The notes beneath the pieces were generated by a model, which did not search any database, had not been told where the DNA came from, and saw only the letters and a program-made list of their open reading frames with translations. DNA of 57,404 nt from Paulinella micropora (taxonomy: Eukaryota > Cercozoa > Imbricatea > Euglyphida): contig BJOX01000066.1 in NCBI GenBank assembly GCA_009731375.1, forward strand, positions 748,571-805,974, in the 5' to 3' direction. The translations under genes and the position numbers were made by a program. Below, piece after piece: positions 1-10,303 of the stretch; the stretch's first letter is position 1, and each line of letters opens with the position of its first letter.

Positions 1-61
<61 letters not shown>
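1..61. repeat. (TTA)n microsatellite
   Basis: A perfect trinucleotide array opens the window. A shorter related array (TTA with TCA variants) resumes at about 524-552 on the far side of the first N gap, so the gap probably interrupts or adjoins one array. Confidence 0.95.
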
Positions 62-64
<3 letters not shown>

Positions 65-214
65 GGGAGTACATATGCCGTTGGTCCTTTTCAATGGGCT
101 GATTGGTATAAAGCTCCTAGAGTAATGTTCTATGCCGTCACTTCCTTTATTCCACCGATTGGTGTGGAGACTTTCCTTATGGAATGGAGGACTGGATGCA
201 CATGGCCTTTTGGC

Positions 215-523
215 NNNNNNNNNNNNNNNNNNNNNNNNNNNNNNNNNNNNNNNNNNNNNNNNNNNNNNNNNNNNNNNNNNNNNNNNNNNNNNNNNNNNNN
301 NNNNNNNNNNNNNNNNNNNNNNNNNNNNNNNNNNNNNNNNNNNNNNNNNNNNNNNNNNNNNNNNNNNNNNNNNNNNNNNNNNNNNNNNNNNNNNNNNNNN
401 NNNNNNNNNNNNNNNNNNNNNNNNNNNNNNNNNNNNNNNNNNNNNNNNNNNNNNNNNNNNNNNNNNNNNNNNNNNNNNNNNNNNNNNNNNNNNNNNNNNN
501 NNNNNNNNNNNNNNNNNNNNNNN
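215..523. other. Assembly gap
   Basis: Run of N. Open frames drawn across it are artefacts. Confidence 0.98.
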
Positions 524-552
524 TTATCATTATCATTATTATTATTATTATT

Positions 553-1041
553 CACAGGGAGATCGTAAGTACATTGTATTTTTTATGACATACGCTTGTA
601 TAAGGTGGATATCCTATGATATAGTATTAGGGGGCCAGTCCTAATAGCTATATCCGAAGTCGAGGTGTATGTACCCGACCCTGCGATATACCGACACAAG
701 TAGAGATTGACCGTGCTCAGGTACGACAGTATATAATCTATCGTAAAAAATAATTTAATGAAAGTTTCAGAGAACATTTCATTTTCGAGAACATCATCCC
801 AGGACTTGGAAAGGGTCATACCCGGGAACACCATCGCTCAATACACTAGCGATCCCCGTATACGGTGTAGTATCATCGTCGATCGACCTTTCGCACTCGT
901 ATGTTGCGATCGAATGCCAAGTTATATCACTGAGTCTTTTTAATATTCATATTGATAACTGATGATGCATGATCAAATCATGATACGCCGTGGGCAATCA
1001 ACCAGTTTGTTTGAGACATATAAAGAAAAATAATTTCTTTG
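553..1041. other. Unannotated sequence downstream of element A
   Basis: No convincing coding region, RNA gene or repeat is visible. It lies 3' of the tail of element A (minus strand). A 3' LTR would be expected here, but nothing resembling the leader at 9519-10303 is seen, and no clear polypurine tract follows the last stop codon. Either the element is truncated or its 3' end has decayed. Confidence 0.4.
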
Positions 1042-1404
1042 TCACTGCATTCGTCGTCTGGCGCGGATTTCTTTGCCTGGTGGAGGACCACCAACAAAAG
1101 TCAGATCGAACTTTGACTGTTCGAGAATGTCCCAGATCTTATTAGGGATTCCGCCCAACGATAATTCAAAAGGGACATCAAGCACTCCTCTTGGCAGTGT
1201 CTGAATGGTCCACGCAGTGTAATCCTTGTCTCTGGGAGTAATTGTATCATCCCATGTCTCGAGACTTTTTGCGTCTTTATATACTGGCAGATAATGTCTT
1301 GCCTTTGGATCCTCAACCGGGTCCATACTTCTCCAAAACTGGAGTATCGGTTGTATTATTTTTGCGGCTGATGATATTTTGAGTGTCCGTGTGACACACA
1401 TCTG
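1042..1404 (-). pseudogene. Element A, end of C-terminal tail domain
   Basis: This is the end of the pol polyprotein, cut off from it by a TGA at 1405-1407 that is in frame with the integrase ORF. Visible conserved pieces are FWRS, LETWDD, WTIQ, LPRGVLD, PFELS and IWD. The same pieces occur in the same order in element B (17245-17880) and element C (42622-42860). The domain is not one I recognise. Conservation between two diverged families suggests a function in the retrotransposon life cycle, perhaps target selection or nucleic-acid binding, but that is inference. It ends in a basic stretch (KEIRARRRMQ). Confidence 0.7.
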
Positions 1405-3651
1405 TCATGGGACCGCCACGACCCGCATCAAGTATAAGTCTGATAGAGTGTCATCAGCGACATGTTGTTCCGCTGGTCTCATCAGATAGAAAGCATCTTT
1501 CACCCATGCGATGGTTGCTATCGCATCGCCTTCCTTCCATCGCTCATGGACAATCTCAACGTTGCCCGCGTTTGGGTCAGTGTCCGTCCCCTCCTCCTCC
1601 TGGTGGACGTCCTTTGATCCCATCGACCTTATCGCCTTCCTCGGTTGGTCGTTGATAAGATCATTCCGCGCTCTCCTTAACTGCGCCTCTGTGATCTTCT
1701 CCTTCTTTCCGCTATGCTCTCGCGGAGACTTGGACTGAGTCCCCACCGCGCTTATGCGGTCAGTCTTCTCCTTGCTGTCCACCTCACTCTCCTCCTTCTC
1801 AGCTATCGGTGCCCGATAAGCATCGTCTTGGTCTATGCCAGCCTCCTTGTGGATGGGCGGCACCTCTTTGAAATCATCCTTCATCCGTTTTAACGCCTCC
1901 TCAACGGATTCATCTTCCAGTAAGAAGGGATCATACTTAATCAGCCTTCTTACATTCACAATTTGCACCTTCCCTCTACCCCTGATCTTGTAATTCAGAG
2001 GTCCCGTCTGTTCCATAATCTGATAAGGTCCTTTCCAGTGAGTGAACAGCTTAGAGCTGACTCCCTTCGGGACCTGAGGATGATACAACAATATCCCCGA
2101 CCTGGAATTTGATCTGATCCAAGTGCGCTTGTCGCACCCCTTCAGCGTCAGTCTTTCGGCGCTCCGCCTCTCCCTGACTATTTGTTCCGCCTCCATCTTC
2201 ACTCTAAGTCTCATCCCAAACAACTCATCCGCATCCGCCCAAGTGTCTTTTGGGTGAAGGAGCGAAGTCGGGATATCAGGCTCACGCCCATATACTAACT
2301 GATATGGCGAGATTGAGCTCTTCGAGCCTCCTAACGCCGTAGAGGGTAGACAGTTCATTGCAAACGCAAATGATGGTGCTGCCTCGACCCATGCTCTTTG
2401 ATTCTCCTTCTTCGTGCAATACATCTTTAGCGAGGCTTTGAGGGGTCTGTGTACCCGCTCGATTTTCCCATTTGCTCGCGGGTTATAGGCAGTAACATAT
2501 TGCCATTTCATCCCGTAATACTTAGATAGTTTGTCGATGACCTCGTTATTAAAGTCCGAGCCTCGATCAGAACATATCTTTCTTGGTACTCCGATCTGTG
2601 AGATGATCCTATCGATCAGCGCCTCGGCCGTCGTCTTGCCGGTAACGTCTTTGACAGGGATGATCCACACATAGTTGGTGGCTCTGTCAATAGCCGTAAG
2701 GAGGTATTTGTAACCATCCTTCGATTCTGGGAAAGGTCCCACATGATCAATGTGTATAAACTCAAACATCCCCGCATGAAGAGGAAATTCGCCAATCAGG
2801 CCGAAATTTGCCTTCAGTGGTGTTTTGTTTATCTTGCACGGGATGCATGCATCCACCGCCTGATCTATCTCCTCCTTCATCTTCTTCCACCAGAATCGCC
2901 TCGCTACGAACATATGAGTTCGTTGTCGACCCGGATGCGCCAAAAGTGGGCAATTGTGGGCTGCGACAAATATAAATCGTCTCAGACTCTCCGGTACCCA
3001 AAGGGTCCATTTGTCCGGCTGTGACGCATAGCGACCGTGAAGGCCCTTGTACCACAGTAGACCATCTCTCCATCCCATCTCCTTCATCTGATCTTTGATC
3101 GCTTTCGTCATCCGTAGCTCATCCGGGTTCTGATATAACTGTATCAGTTCTTTAAACTCCGGATCTTGAGCCTGTTGTTGCCTCCATGCGGTAGGCGAGG
3201 CTATATGGATAGTACCATCTTCTAGCCGTACCCCGATTCTTTCCGGGTCATCGTCTAGGTCACTTCTCCGCTCTTGAGGAGGCTCCGCATAAACTTCCTG
3301 CGTCTCCTCTTCCTCTCTTATGTTCGCCTTCGCATTCTCATATACCTCATAGGACCACTCAGCGTCCTCCTGGGTATGTAGCTCACAACATATCCCGTGA
3401 TCCGGGCCTTGTGGACTGTACCGTAGACCTGTGCGGTCATATCGGACTCCACTCGCCATCTCCATCGCCTCAATGTGGCTGACCTCATACACCTTGTCAG
3501 TGGACAAGTCTTCCATCTCCACCGTGGACACCAACGCCGATACTTCTGAGTTAAACTCTAGCCTAGAGAGGCTATCAGCGACCACATTTCGCTTTCCCGG
3601 TAGATGGACCATTGTAAAATCGAAACAAGACAAGCCGTCCAGTCTGTTCAT
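1405..3651 (-). CDS. Element A pol: RNase H end, integrase, GPY/F module, tail
   Basis: Integrase section of the polyprotein, which would insert retroelement cDNA into the genome. Early residues VHLPGKRNVVADSLSRL are the usual RNase H end. An N-terminal HHCC zinc domain follows (HNCPLLAHPGRQRTH ... CIPC, about 2830-2990). The catalytic core has D in HIDHVGPF (about 2745), D in CSDRGSDF (about 2570) and E in ANGKIERVHR (about 2470). The GPY/F module reads HWKGPYQIM (about 2030). After it comes a charged linker and the start of the conserved tail (FYLMRPAEQHV ... DLYLMRVVAV). The frame stays open for 748 residues and stops at TGA 1405-1407, where element C reads on. The frame is shifted relative to the preceding RNase H near 3640. 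Confidence 0.85.
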   Translation of the reverse strand: MNRLDGLSCFDFTMVHLPGKRNVVADSLSRLEFNSEVSALVSTVEMEDLSTDKVYEVSHIEAMEMASGVRYDRTGLRYSPQGPDHGICCELHTQEDAEWSYEVYENAKANIREEEETQEVYAEPPQERRSDLDDDPERIGVRLEDGTIHIASPTAWRQQQAQDPEFKELIQLYQNPDELRMTKAIKDQMKEMGWRDGLLWYKGLHGRYASQPDKWTLWVPESLRRFIFVAAHNCPLLAHPGRQRTHMFVARRFWWKKMKEEIDQAVDACIPCKINKTPLKANFGLIGEFPLHAGMFEFIHIDHVGPFPESKDGYKYLLTAIDRATNYVWIIPVKDVTGKTTAEALIDRIISQIGVPRKICSDRGSDFNNEVIDKLSKYYGMKWQYVTAYNPRANGKIERVHRPLKASLKMYCTKKENQRAWVEAAPSFAFAMNCLPSTALGGSKSSISPYQLVYGREPDIPTSLLHPKDTWADADELFGMRLRVKMEAEQIVRERRSAERLTLKGCDKRTWIRSNSRSGILLYHPQVPKGVSSKLFTHWKGPYQIMEQTGPLNYKIRGRGKVQIVNVRRLIKYDPFLLEDESVEEALKRMKDDFKEVPPIHKEAGIDQDDAYRAPIAEKEESEVDSKEKTDRISAVGTQSKSPREHSGKKEKITEAQLRRARNDLINDQPRKAIRSMGSKDVHQEEEGTDTDPNAGNVEIVHERWKEGDAIATIAWVKDAFYLMRPAEQHVADDTLSDLYLMRVVAVP

Positions 3652-4351
3652 GATTCATCAACCATAACAGGTTATGATGATCAGTTCTGACAGCAAATTG
3701 AGGTCCTCCCCACAAGTACCCTCTGAGCCTCTTGAGGGCCCACACCACCGCTAACGCCTCTCTTTGCCTTGTGCAATAGTTTCTCTCCGCCGCACCCAAC
3801 TTCCTACCAATAAACATGATTGGGCTTCATTTCTTCTCCTCATCCTCTTGTTGTAATACAGCCCCAATCACAAACTTAGATGCGTCTGTATCGACTACGA
3901 ATTGTTTCGTAAAGTCGGGCATCGTTAACACCAGTCCTCCGTCTTTCGGGTCTTTATAAATAAGATCTTTGAGCGCATGAAACGCTTGCAAAGCCTCTTC
4001 GCCCCACTTCTCAAAGTCTCCAAAATCTATCATTTTCTCCAACTTAGCCCGTGTTGCACCCCAATCGGGTATAAACTGGCTATAGTATTGCGCCATCGCA
4101 AGGAATGATTGCAATTCAGTGCGGTTCTTTGGTATCGTTCGATTCATAATCTCCTCCCTCTTCTCTTTGGATATCGAGACTCGATTATGGGAGATCTCGT
4201 ACCCTAAGTATGTCACACTCGTCTTGGCAAGTTGACACTTCTTCAGATTGCACTTCAGGTCAAAAGCTCCGATGCGCCTGAATATATCGGACAAATGATC
4301 GATATGCTCCTCCATTGTGTTAGAGTATACGATAATGTCATCACGATAATG
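3575..4351 (-). pseudogene. Element A pol: RT thumb and RNase H, broken
   Basis: Continues the RT reading frame after the TGA at 4352-4354. DDIIVYSN is the second half of the RT active-site box, and KTSVTYLGYEIS is typical of the gypsy RT connection. RNase H begins at VVDTDASKFVIGAVLQQ; TRQREALAVVWALKRLR and RTDHHNLLWLM follow. A TGA at 3827-3829 interrupts EEKK/SPIMFIGRKL in frame, and a frameshift near 3640 separates it from the integrase ORF. Element B carries an equivalent RNase H at about 20040-20420. The break at 3827 is compatible with CGA to TGA mutation, but the original codon is inferred. Confidence 0.78.
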
Positions 4352-6823
4352 TCATGCATATTCTCCCGCCTTCTGTCCCCGCCTTCTCATAAAGCCTCCG
4401 TCAGACAAATCATCGTACTGACTGCTCAACATCTTCTGCATCGCCTTCTGGAAAAGTCCTGGGGCTTGCTTGAGGCCCATCGGAAGCACTTTCCATTGGT
4501 ATATTTCCATACCCACCACAAACGCCGTCAGCCATCTGGACTTTTCCTCCAGTGGTATCTGCCAGAAGCCATTCTTAAGGTCAATGACCGAATAGAATTT
4601 TGCATTCCGCAGTACTCTCCTTCCTTCTTCTAATGTCGGGAGAGGATTTCTCTCTTCCTCCAGCACCTTGTTAACACGAGCATAGTTAACTGTCAGGCGC
4701 CATTCTCCTCCTGGCTTCGGCACTATTCTCGGTTGTGAGACTATTGGAGATGTTGATCTCTCAATAAAGTCCTCATTGAGCAGCTGTCTTGCTAGCTCCT
4801 CCGCTATCTTCGCCTCATGTATACTCAAATTCGCCCTTCGTGGTGCCGGTGACGGCTCCGCACCCGGTATTTTGTAAATAACCGCAGTGAAATCTTCAGG
4901 CTTGACACCACCTGCATGTGGAGGGTCAAAAATTTCCTTGTTCGCCTCTAATTTGGCTTTTAAAAGCTCCTTCTCCTTCTCCGTGCCTACTCCTTCTTCC
5001 AATATTTTCCGCGCCGCCTCTTGAAAATCTTCATCAGACATCTGCTTATGTTGCTTGAGGGGTTCTCTGTCCTCCTCCAAGCCTAAGTCCTCTTCCGAGA
5101 CATCATCTAGGCCCGTCTTTTCATACGTGACCGTGTCCGGCTCATCATCTTTACCGAGCTCCACCAGCATGTCAATGAGTCTCGCGTATTGCAAAGGAGC
5201 TTTACGGGTGTAAAAACCATCAAAGCATGTGAATGCTTGCGGTATCAATTTCAACTTGTCGAGGTCTCTGAGCTTCCGCTTGTATGCACTGCTCTGCTCA
5301 CGAGTTCCCATACGACAAGCCACCACTAGCTGTTGCTTGCGAGAGGGTACCGGTATAGGATGATCAATAAGCCGGTCCCTTATTTCCTGCGCCCATATCG
5401 CCTTCTCATTATATGGCAGGATAATAGTATACGGCTTATTATTTTCGAATAAAGTCCGTAAGCATTTCTTCACTTCAGACAGTGAACGCGGCCACGTGGG
5501 CTCGTCACCCCAGAAATCAGTAATAAAACTTTTAATAGTTTCTGGTGGAGTATCCGGGATTCGCCCCGTTCTCCTTGGTACAAACGCCTCCCTTTTTTCT
5601 TCTCCTACTTTCGCATGGAAACAGTATCCGTTAGTAATATGGACATCTGTTCCTACTCCTTCCGCGAATCTCGCCAACGACGGGCTTCTTTGTGCGACAC
5701 ATATAATCTCCTCCTTTCGCTTCTCGATTAAGTCATCAATAGACTTTTTGTCCCAATGGCATGTCGGAACTGTGACAGTGCACACTTGGGATTCCCAATT
5801 GTCGGTCCAGGACAGTTCATCCGGTCTTACGACATGGGGGTGAACGTACACCTCAAGTGCCTCATGTGCGATGGCCATCTTTTTGTGATCCGTCGCTAGA
5901 CTCAGCTCATAAGCCTCATAAGAGTCAGTAGCGTTGAAGGGATCAATATCGTTCTCTTCTCCTCTTTTTACTCCATATATCACTCGCCGTGCGGCGCAAT
6001 CAATCACAGCCCCCATCGTAGCCAATTGGTCATACGATAGTAATATTGACCCGTGGTAACCGGGGACGACATAGAGGTCCATACGGTATACTCGTGCGGA
6101 TTTCAATTTAAAGGTCAGTGTGATGATTCCCGTGATATCCGTCCGGCTGCTCACTCCTTTGAGAGTGCCCGTTGACTTTTTCATATTTCCGTCCACCCAG
6201 TCCCGGTATCGATTAAAAAACTTCCTGCCGACAATATTAATATTCGCCATCGTATCATTACCAACTTTTAATATTGTCTTCAATGTTTCACAATAAAGTT
6301 CCGTATAACACAGAGCATCGGGCCTGTGTATATTGGCTGCGAGAACAAGAACTTTACGTTCCAAATTTTGGAGTCTTGTCTCTAAGTTTTTCAACTCCTC
6401 CTTCTTCTCCTCCTGCTTCACCTCATTAACATTTTTATTATTCTGCGGTACTGGTGCGTTTACTATTTGAGCGACATTGTCTTGTGGTACTTGAGTACAC
6501 ACATTGTCTTTTTGCTCGCCACCCGCCGCGACCGTAGACATTGAGTCTGTTCGTGGTTGTTTGCTTGGCCGAGGCGATACGTCTGCCATTGGCCTCCTCG
6601 CCTCCATCGCAAGTCTCGCCTTCCTATTTGCATCAGTTATCATTGGTAACCGTGCTGTATGAACGGGTATGAGACTACCTTGGGGCTGCAGTCTCTGTGT
6701 ACCCACATCTTTGTTTTCACATAGAGGAAGCGTTGGCCCAGTCTGCACAACAGCATTAGAAAGCACTGTGACTTTAGGGTTAAACTTCACAGTCTTCTCC
6801 TTCCTCTCTTCTTCCCCCTCCAG
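4352..6823 (-). pseudogene. Element A pol: protease and reverse transcriptase
   Basis: This frame follows directly on the UGA at 6824 and stays open to a TGA at 4352. A basic, coiled-coil N-terminal region is followed by a retropepsin-like domain at about 6300-5985 (NDTMANINIVG ... YVVPGYHGSILLSYDQL). The usual D-[ST]-G box reads D-T-M here, as it does in element C. After a spacer of about 330 residues comes RT: EFIERSTSPIVSQPRIVPKPGG, VNYARVNKVL, FYSVIDLKNGFWQIPL, LPMGLKQAPGLFQKAM. The active-site box is destroyed at 4329-4354: an imperfect 12-bp duplication separates YA from DD and brings a TGA into frame. The length and domain order otherwise fit a gypsy pol. Confidence 0.82.
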
Positions 6824-6826
6824 TCA
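6824..6826 (-). promoter_or_regulatory. In-frame UGA between gag and pol (candidate readthrough site)
   Basis: The junction reads GAA TGA CTG GAGG. Pol continues in the same frame with no nearby start codon. Element C has GAA TGA CGG GAGG at the same place (50671-50673). UGA followed by C is the weakest termination context in eukaryotes, so occasional readthrough producing Gag-Pol is plausible. The conservation is seen directly; the mechanism is inferred. Confidence 0.6.
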
Positions 6827-9518
6827 TTCCACCACCTCGAAACGATTACCTTGAGTAGTGTCCGGGTGGGATGACGTATCGGTCTCCGAGGCAGTGTTGT
6901 AGGCCTGAGCTCGACCGAAATTCGGGTTGGAGCTTGCCCATGAGCCTCCTCCTCCTCTTGGTGGGGGGGCTGGAGCTCGAACAGCTCTCCCTCCATAAGG
7001 GGTATATCCCCGACCTCCTCCTCTTCCTCTCTGAGGGGTTCCTTGCCACCGAGGCTCCTCTCCATGTTCCTCCTCCTCGTCCTCCTCCTGCTCCTCCTCC
7101 TCGTCCTCCTGCTCCTGCTTCTCCTCCTCGTCCTCTTTGAGAGGCCTTTAGGTTCTTTTGTCTCTCCCTTTCCTCCTTCTTCTCCTTCATCCTCTCCACA
7201 TAGGCAATGATCGCCTGTCGTAACTCCTCATCATCACACATATTGGCGTACCAACCTTCGTTCGCAGCGGCAATCTGAAGCATGTTGAAAAGGCCCGGTT
7301 CCTTGCCTTCCGTCCTGCTCAGAAAATTTGCCCTTGCTGTTGGGTTCTGCCTATCATGATTGAAAGAGCAGTCTCTGTTCTCCATCTGTGCCTTACACTG
7401 CAAGCCCGCGAACCACCTCCAACATGCGGTCTTCAGGTCTGGCTCTCTCTGTCTCTTCCAACCGGCAACTCTGTTTGTGTACGTGGCTTGTGCGCCAACA
7501 GGTACACCGCCTGCCTGTGCCGTATGTGCCTCCGTGAGCGAGTCCATGTTTGAGCATGCACTCATCACTTCTTGAAACAGTGCTGACGGAGCAACGCTTT
7601 GAACCGTATTTTCGAACACGTGTGTCTCGAGGAAGTTCTTGGACTTCACTGAGCTAAACGTCGAGCATTGTTGTATGAGCTGAGTAAGCTTACTCGGGTT
7701 AACTGTGTGTAACGCCGAAAAGAAATAGAGGATGATCGACTTGCGGCCATAGAATAGCCCATAGGAGGAAACTACCTCCGTAAGGGTCGCCGCCAAGCCA
7801 ACAGCACTCCTCAAACTCATCGCCACTGTCTCAAAGATTTCAAATCCTATGAGAGTACCAGTGCAGAGATGCTGGTATCCATGAGATTGAAAATATGAAA
7901 TGAGTGTGGCCACCGCCAGTTCACACTGAGCGTCTAGGCCTGTTGCATTGTTTCTCTTAATCTCCTCCTTCTTTCTCAAAAACTTGTACTGTGTCAGATC
8001 AAATCCCTCCGAGACTAGAGATTGGTCAAAAACAGTAACAAGGGCCTCGTATTCCTGCGTTTCGTCGCAAGGAAAAGCCTTCATGCAGGCATTGATCTCT
8101 TTGAGCTTGCTCAAAAGCGAAGCATCAGAGTCTTTGTCTGAGCTCGTCTTGGCATATAGCATGAGACTTGCCACTCCTCCTTTCTTCCTCTTGAAGGCAT
8201 TTATGATGTTCTGTCTGTCCTTCTTCTCCGTGTTTGTGACCACCACCGTAGTTGAGCCCGAGGGTGCAGGGGCTGGTGGGGCAGGAGCTGGTGGGGTCAA
8301 ATATGTCGGAGGGTGTGTCTTTGCACCACTCACTTTTGCTTTCATTCTTTCCAGTCTCATCGTCTTCTCGAACTCCGTCTTCTCTTTCGCCTTCTTCTTC
8401 TCAGATATCACCAGCTTTTGAGCATGAGTGATAAAGGCCACCAATTCAGAAGCAGATCTGAGAAATTTATATTTCTCCACATATTGGTCAACACCTGCTT
8501 TGTTGGCGACCGGTGGTGCGTTACTAAGTGATTTAAGGACAGAGTGATCCTTGATAGGAATCCATCTCTTCCATGCCTCCTTATGCAGTAACGCACCCAT
8601 CAACAGTCTGATCTTGGTCAGAACTCTGTCGGTCTTCTCTAACTCATCAATCACAGGATGAGTTTCTCCTGCTGCCTTAATGCTTTTTTCCATCTCTGCC
8701 TTCCCCTCCTCCAAGGCCTTTATTTCCATTGTAAAAAAATGAAATATGCCACTCGAGTTTTTCGAACCCAGATTGGTCTTCATTTTTGTTACATCGACTG
8801 CCTCCTGACCAGTCGCGAGGAATCTGGCCGTTGCTCTTGGGTTTGTGTACTGGAGGTAACCCTCACATCGTGGGCCGTATGTACGTTCCCAAATCAGGGT
8901 TTGAGTGTACACCCCAAAGATAGCATCGAGTAATTCAAGGTGGGTGTGTGTGTCCCCAAACTTGATATGCTGTATCTTCTTTCTCTCTTCTGGATCAGAG
9001 ACCAGTTTGCCGAGGAGCTGTGCTGTGTTTGATAATAGGATATAGACATCCTTTTTAGCACGACTTTTCTCTCTTCTTTGATCCTGAGGGATCCACACAT
9101 AGGTGTCCTTCTCTACCCCCATCTTGTTATCAAACTCTTCTTTAGTGAGGTCATAGTGGTCTTGCACCCACTGTTGTTCCTCCACTGTGATCTCCTCTCC
9201 ATCACTATGAATCAAGTCGATCATTTTTCGTCCTCCTCCTCCCGTGTAGGCAGGTGGTAAGGGATTACCATATGCTCCTCCTCCTCCCGTCTCTTCTTGT
9301 TCAAATCCTCCTTCATCTTCGTCTCCTCCATATCTTCCTTCATCATCCCAGCCCTCTTCTACTCCTCCTCCTACTCCTTCATCTCCTCCTCCTCCTTCAT
9401 TCAATCCTCCTCCTCCTCCTTCATTCAATCCTCCTCCTCCTCCTCCTCCTGCTTCTTCTTCTTCTCTTCTTTGATCTGCCTCCGAGAATTCACTCACTTC
9501 GGCGGTCTCTGTCGACAT
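6827..9518 (-). pseudogene. Element A Gag with CCCH finger
   Basis: Structural polyprotein of about 890 residues, far longer than a usual gypsy Gag. It starts at ATG 9518. A Gly/Glu-rich N-terminus is encoded by a TCC-rich minisatellite (about 9355-9475). The central part is helical, with HGYQHLCTGTLIGFEIF and YGLFYGRKSIILYF nearly identical to element C. Near residue 695 a finger reads CWRWFAGLQCKAQMENRDCSFNH, spacing C-x8-C-x8-C-x3-H, so it is CCCH and not the CCHC knuckle expected of Gag. An RGG-like tail follows (about 7060-7140). A frameshift near 7040 moves the authentic end (FEVVE before the UGA) into another frame; the original frame ends at a TAA near 6846. Confidence 0.8.
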
Positions 9519-10303
9519 GATGTCGTAGTAGTGATCAACAGGAGGACAGTGTCAGCTCCTATGTTTGGTTTTTGTTCGTTTGTGTTCTGTTCCTCCTTCA
9601 GTCGATTGACTAGTGAAGAGAGAAACTAATAGAGAGGGTAGGATAAGATTCCCTGTCCTCTATGAAACACTGTTTGTATGTTTGTTTTTGTTTGAGAAAA
9701 ATAGTCTTTGAGACTTTCTCCGATTTCTTGTTCTCCTTACTCAGATTACTTTCTCCTCCTTCTTTTCTATATTGTATCTAGTATGAGGCACTTGGACCTA
9801 CACACAGATAGTAATAGAGAAGCTAGAAAAGCTCTCCTTGAGAAGTCGACAGTCGGTCGGATAGGTTCTCAGACCTACCTTTAGAAAACGATCAGAGATT
9901 TGCAAAAATACTCTGACGTATGTGTGAGATAATGCAGATAAATGCACAAACTAGAAGGGTAGAGTGTTGTGCTCCTGTCCCTATGCTTGTTTGTGTTTTG
10001 TGTGTGTTCCTTCACTCTTCTGTCCACCTCCTTCTTCTTGGTCTCTGTGTGAGAACAGCAAGAACGACAGAGAGTTTGTATCTGATGTCTCCTTGTGAGC
10101 ACACAGATACTGATTGGGCTAGAGGGTACGAGACACCTGCTTGAGACCAATCAAATTATTTGTTTTGTGAAAGAGTTATGAGGGAGCTGTGTTGGAGTAT
10201 TTGTTTTCGTCTGACGTCCCCGTGTGAGACAGGTCAGTGAAAATTCACTCTGTTGCCTGTGTGGCGAGCAGAAAGAAATCACCCTAGTGATGTGGACTCC
10301 AAA
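9519..10303 (-). other. Element A leader, shared with element C
   Basis: Non-coding sequence upstream of gag. It aligns along most of its length with 53177-53833 upstream of element C; for example both contain CAGAGTATTTTTGCAAATCT and GTCGACTTCTCAAGGAG (minus strand). It could be the 5' LTR plus untranslated leader, but no matching copy lies 3' of the element. A tRNA-like repeat abuts its outer end, as also happens (after a gap) for element C. Confidence 0.6.

Larger units (their letters stand above)
1042..10303 (-). mobile_element. Gypsy-type retroelement A (decayed)
   Basis: On the minus strand the order is leader (9519-10303), Gag, in-frame UGA, protease, reverse transcriptase, RNase H, integrase with GPY/F module, and an extra C-terminal tail. 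PR-RT-RH-IN order is the Ty3/gypsy arrangement. The copy is inactive: Gag has a frameshift near 7040, the RT active site is broken at 4329-4354, there are premature TGA codons at 4352, 3827 and 1405, and a frameshift near 3640. The leader, Gag and pol resemble element C at 42622-53833, so they are one family. No flanking LTR pair or target-site duplication could be identified. Confidence 0.88.

Noticed and set aside
9254-9629. Plus-strand Leu/Ser-rich open frames
   Set aside because: Antisense of the Gly/Glu-rich start of element A Gag encoded by TCC repeats.
553-10303. A pair of long terminal repeats bounding element A
   Set aside because: No sequence near 553-1041 matches the leader at 9519-10303, so no LTR pair is called.
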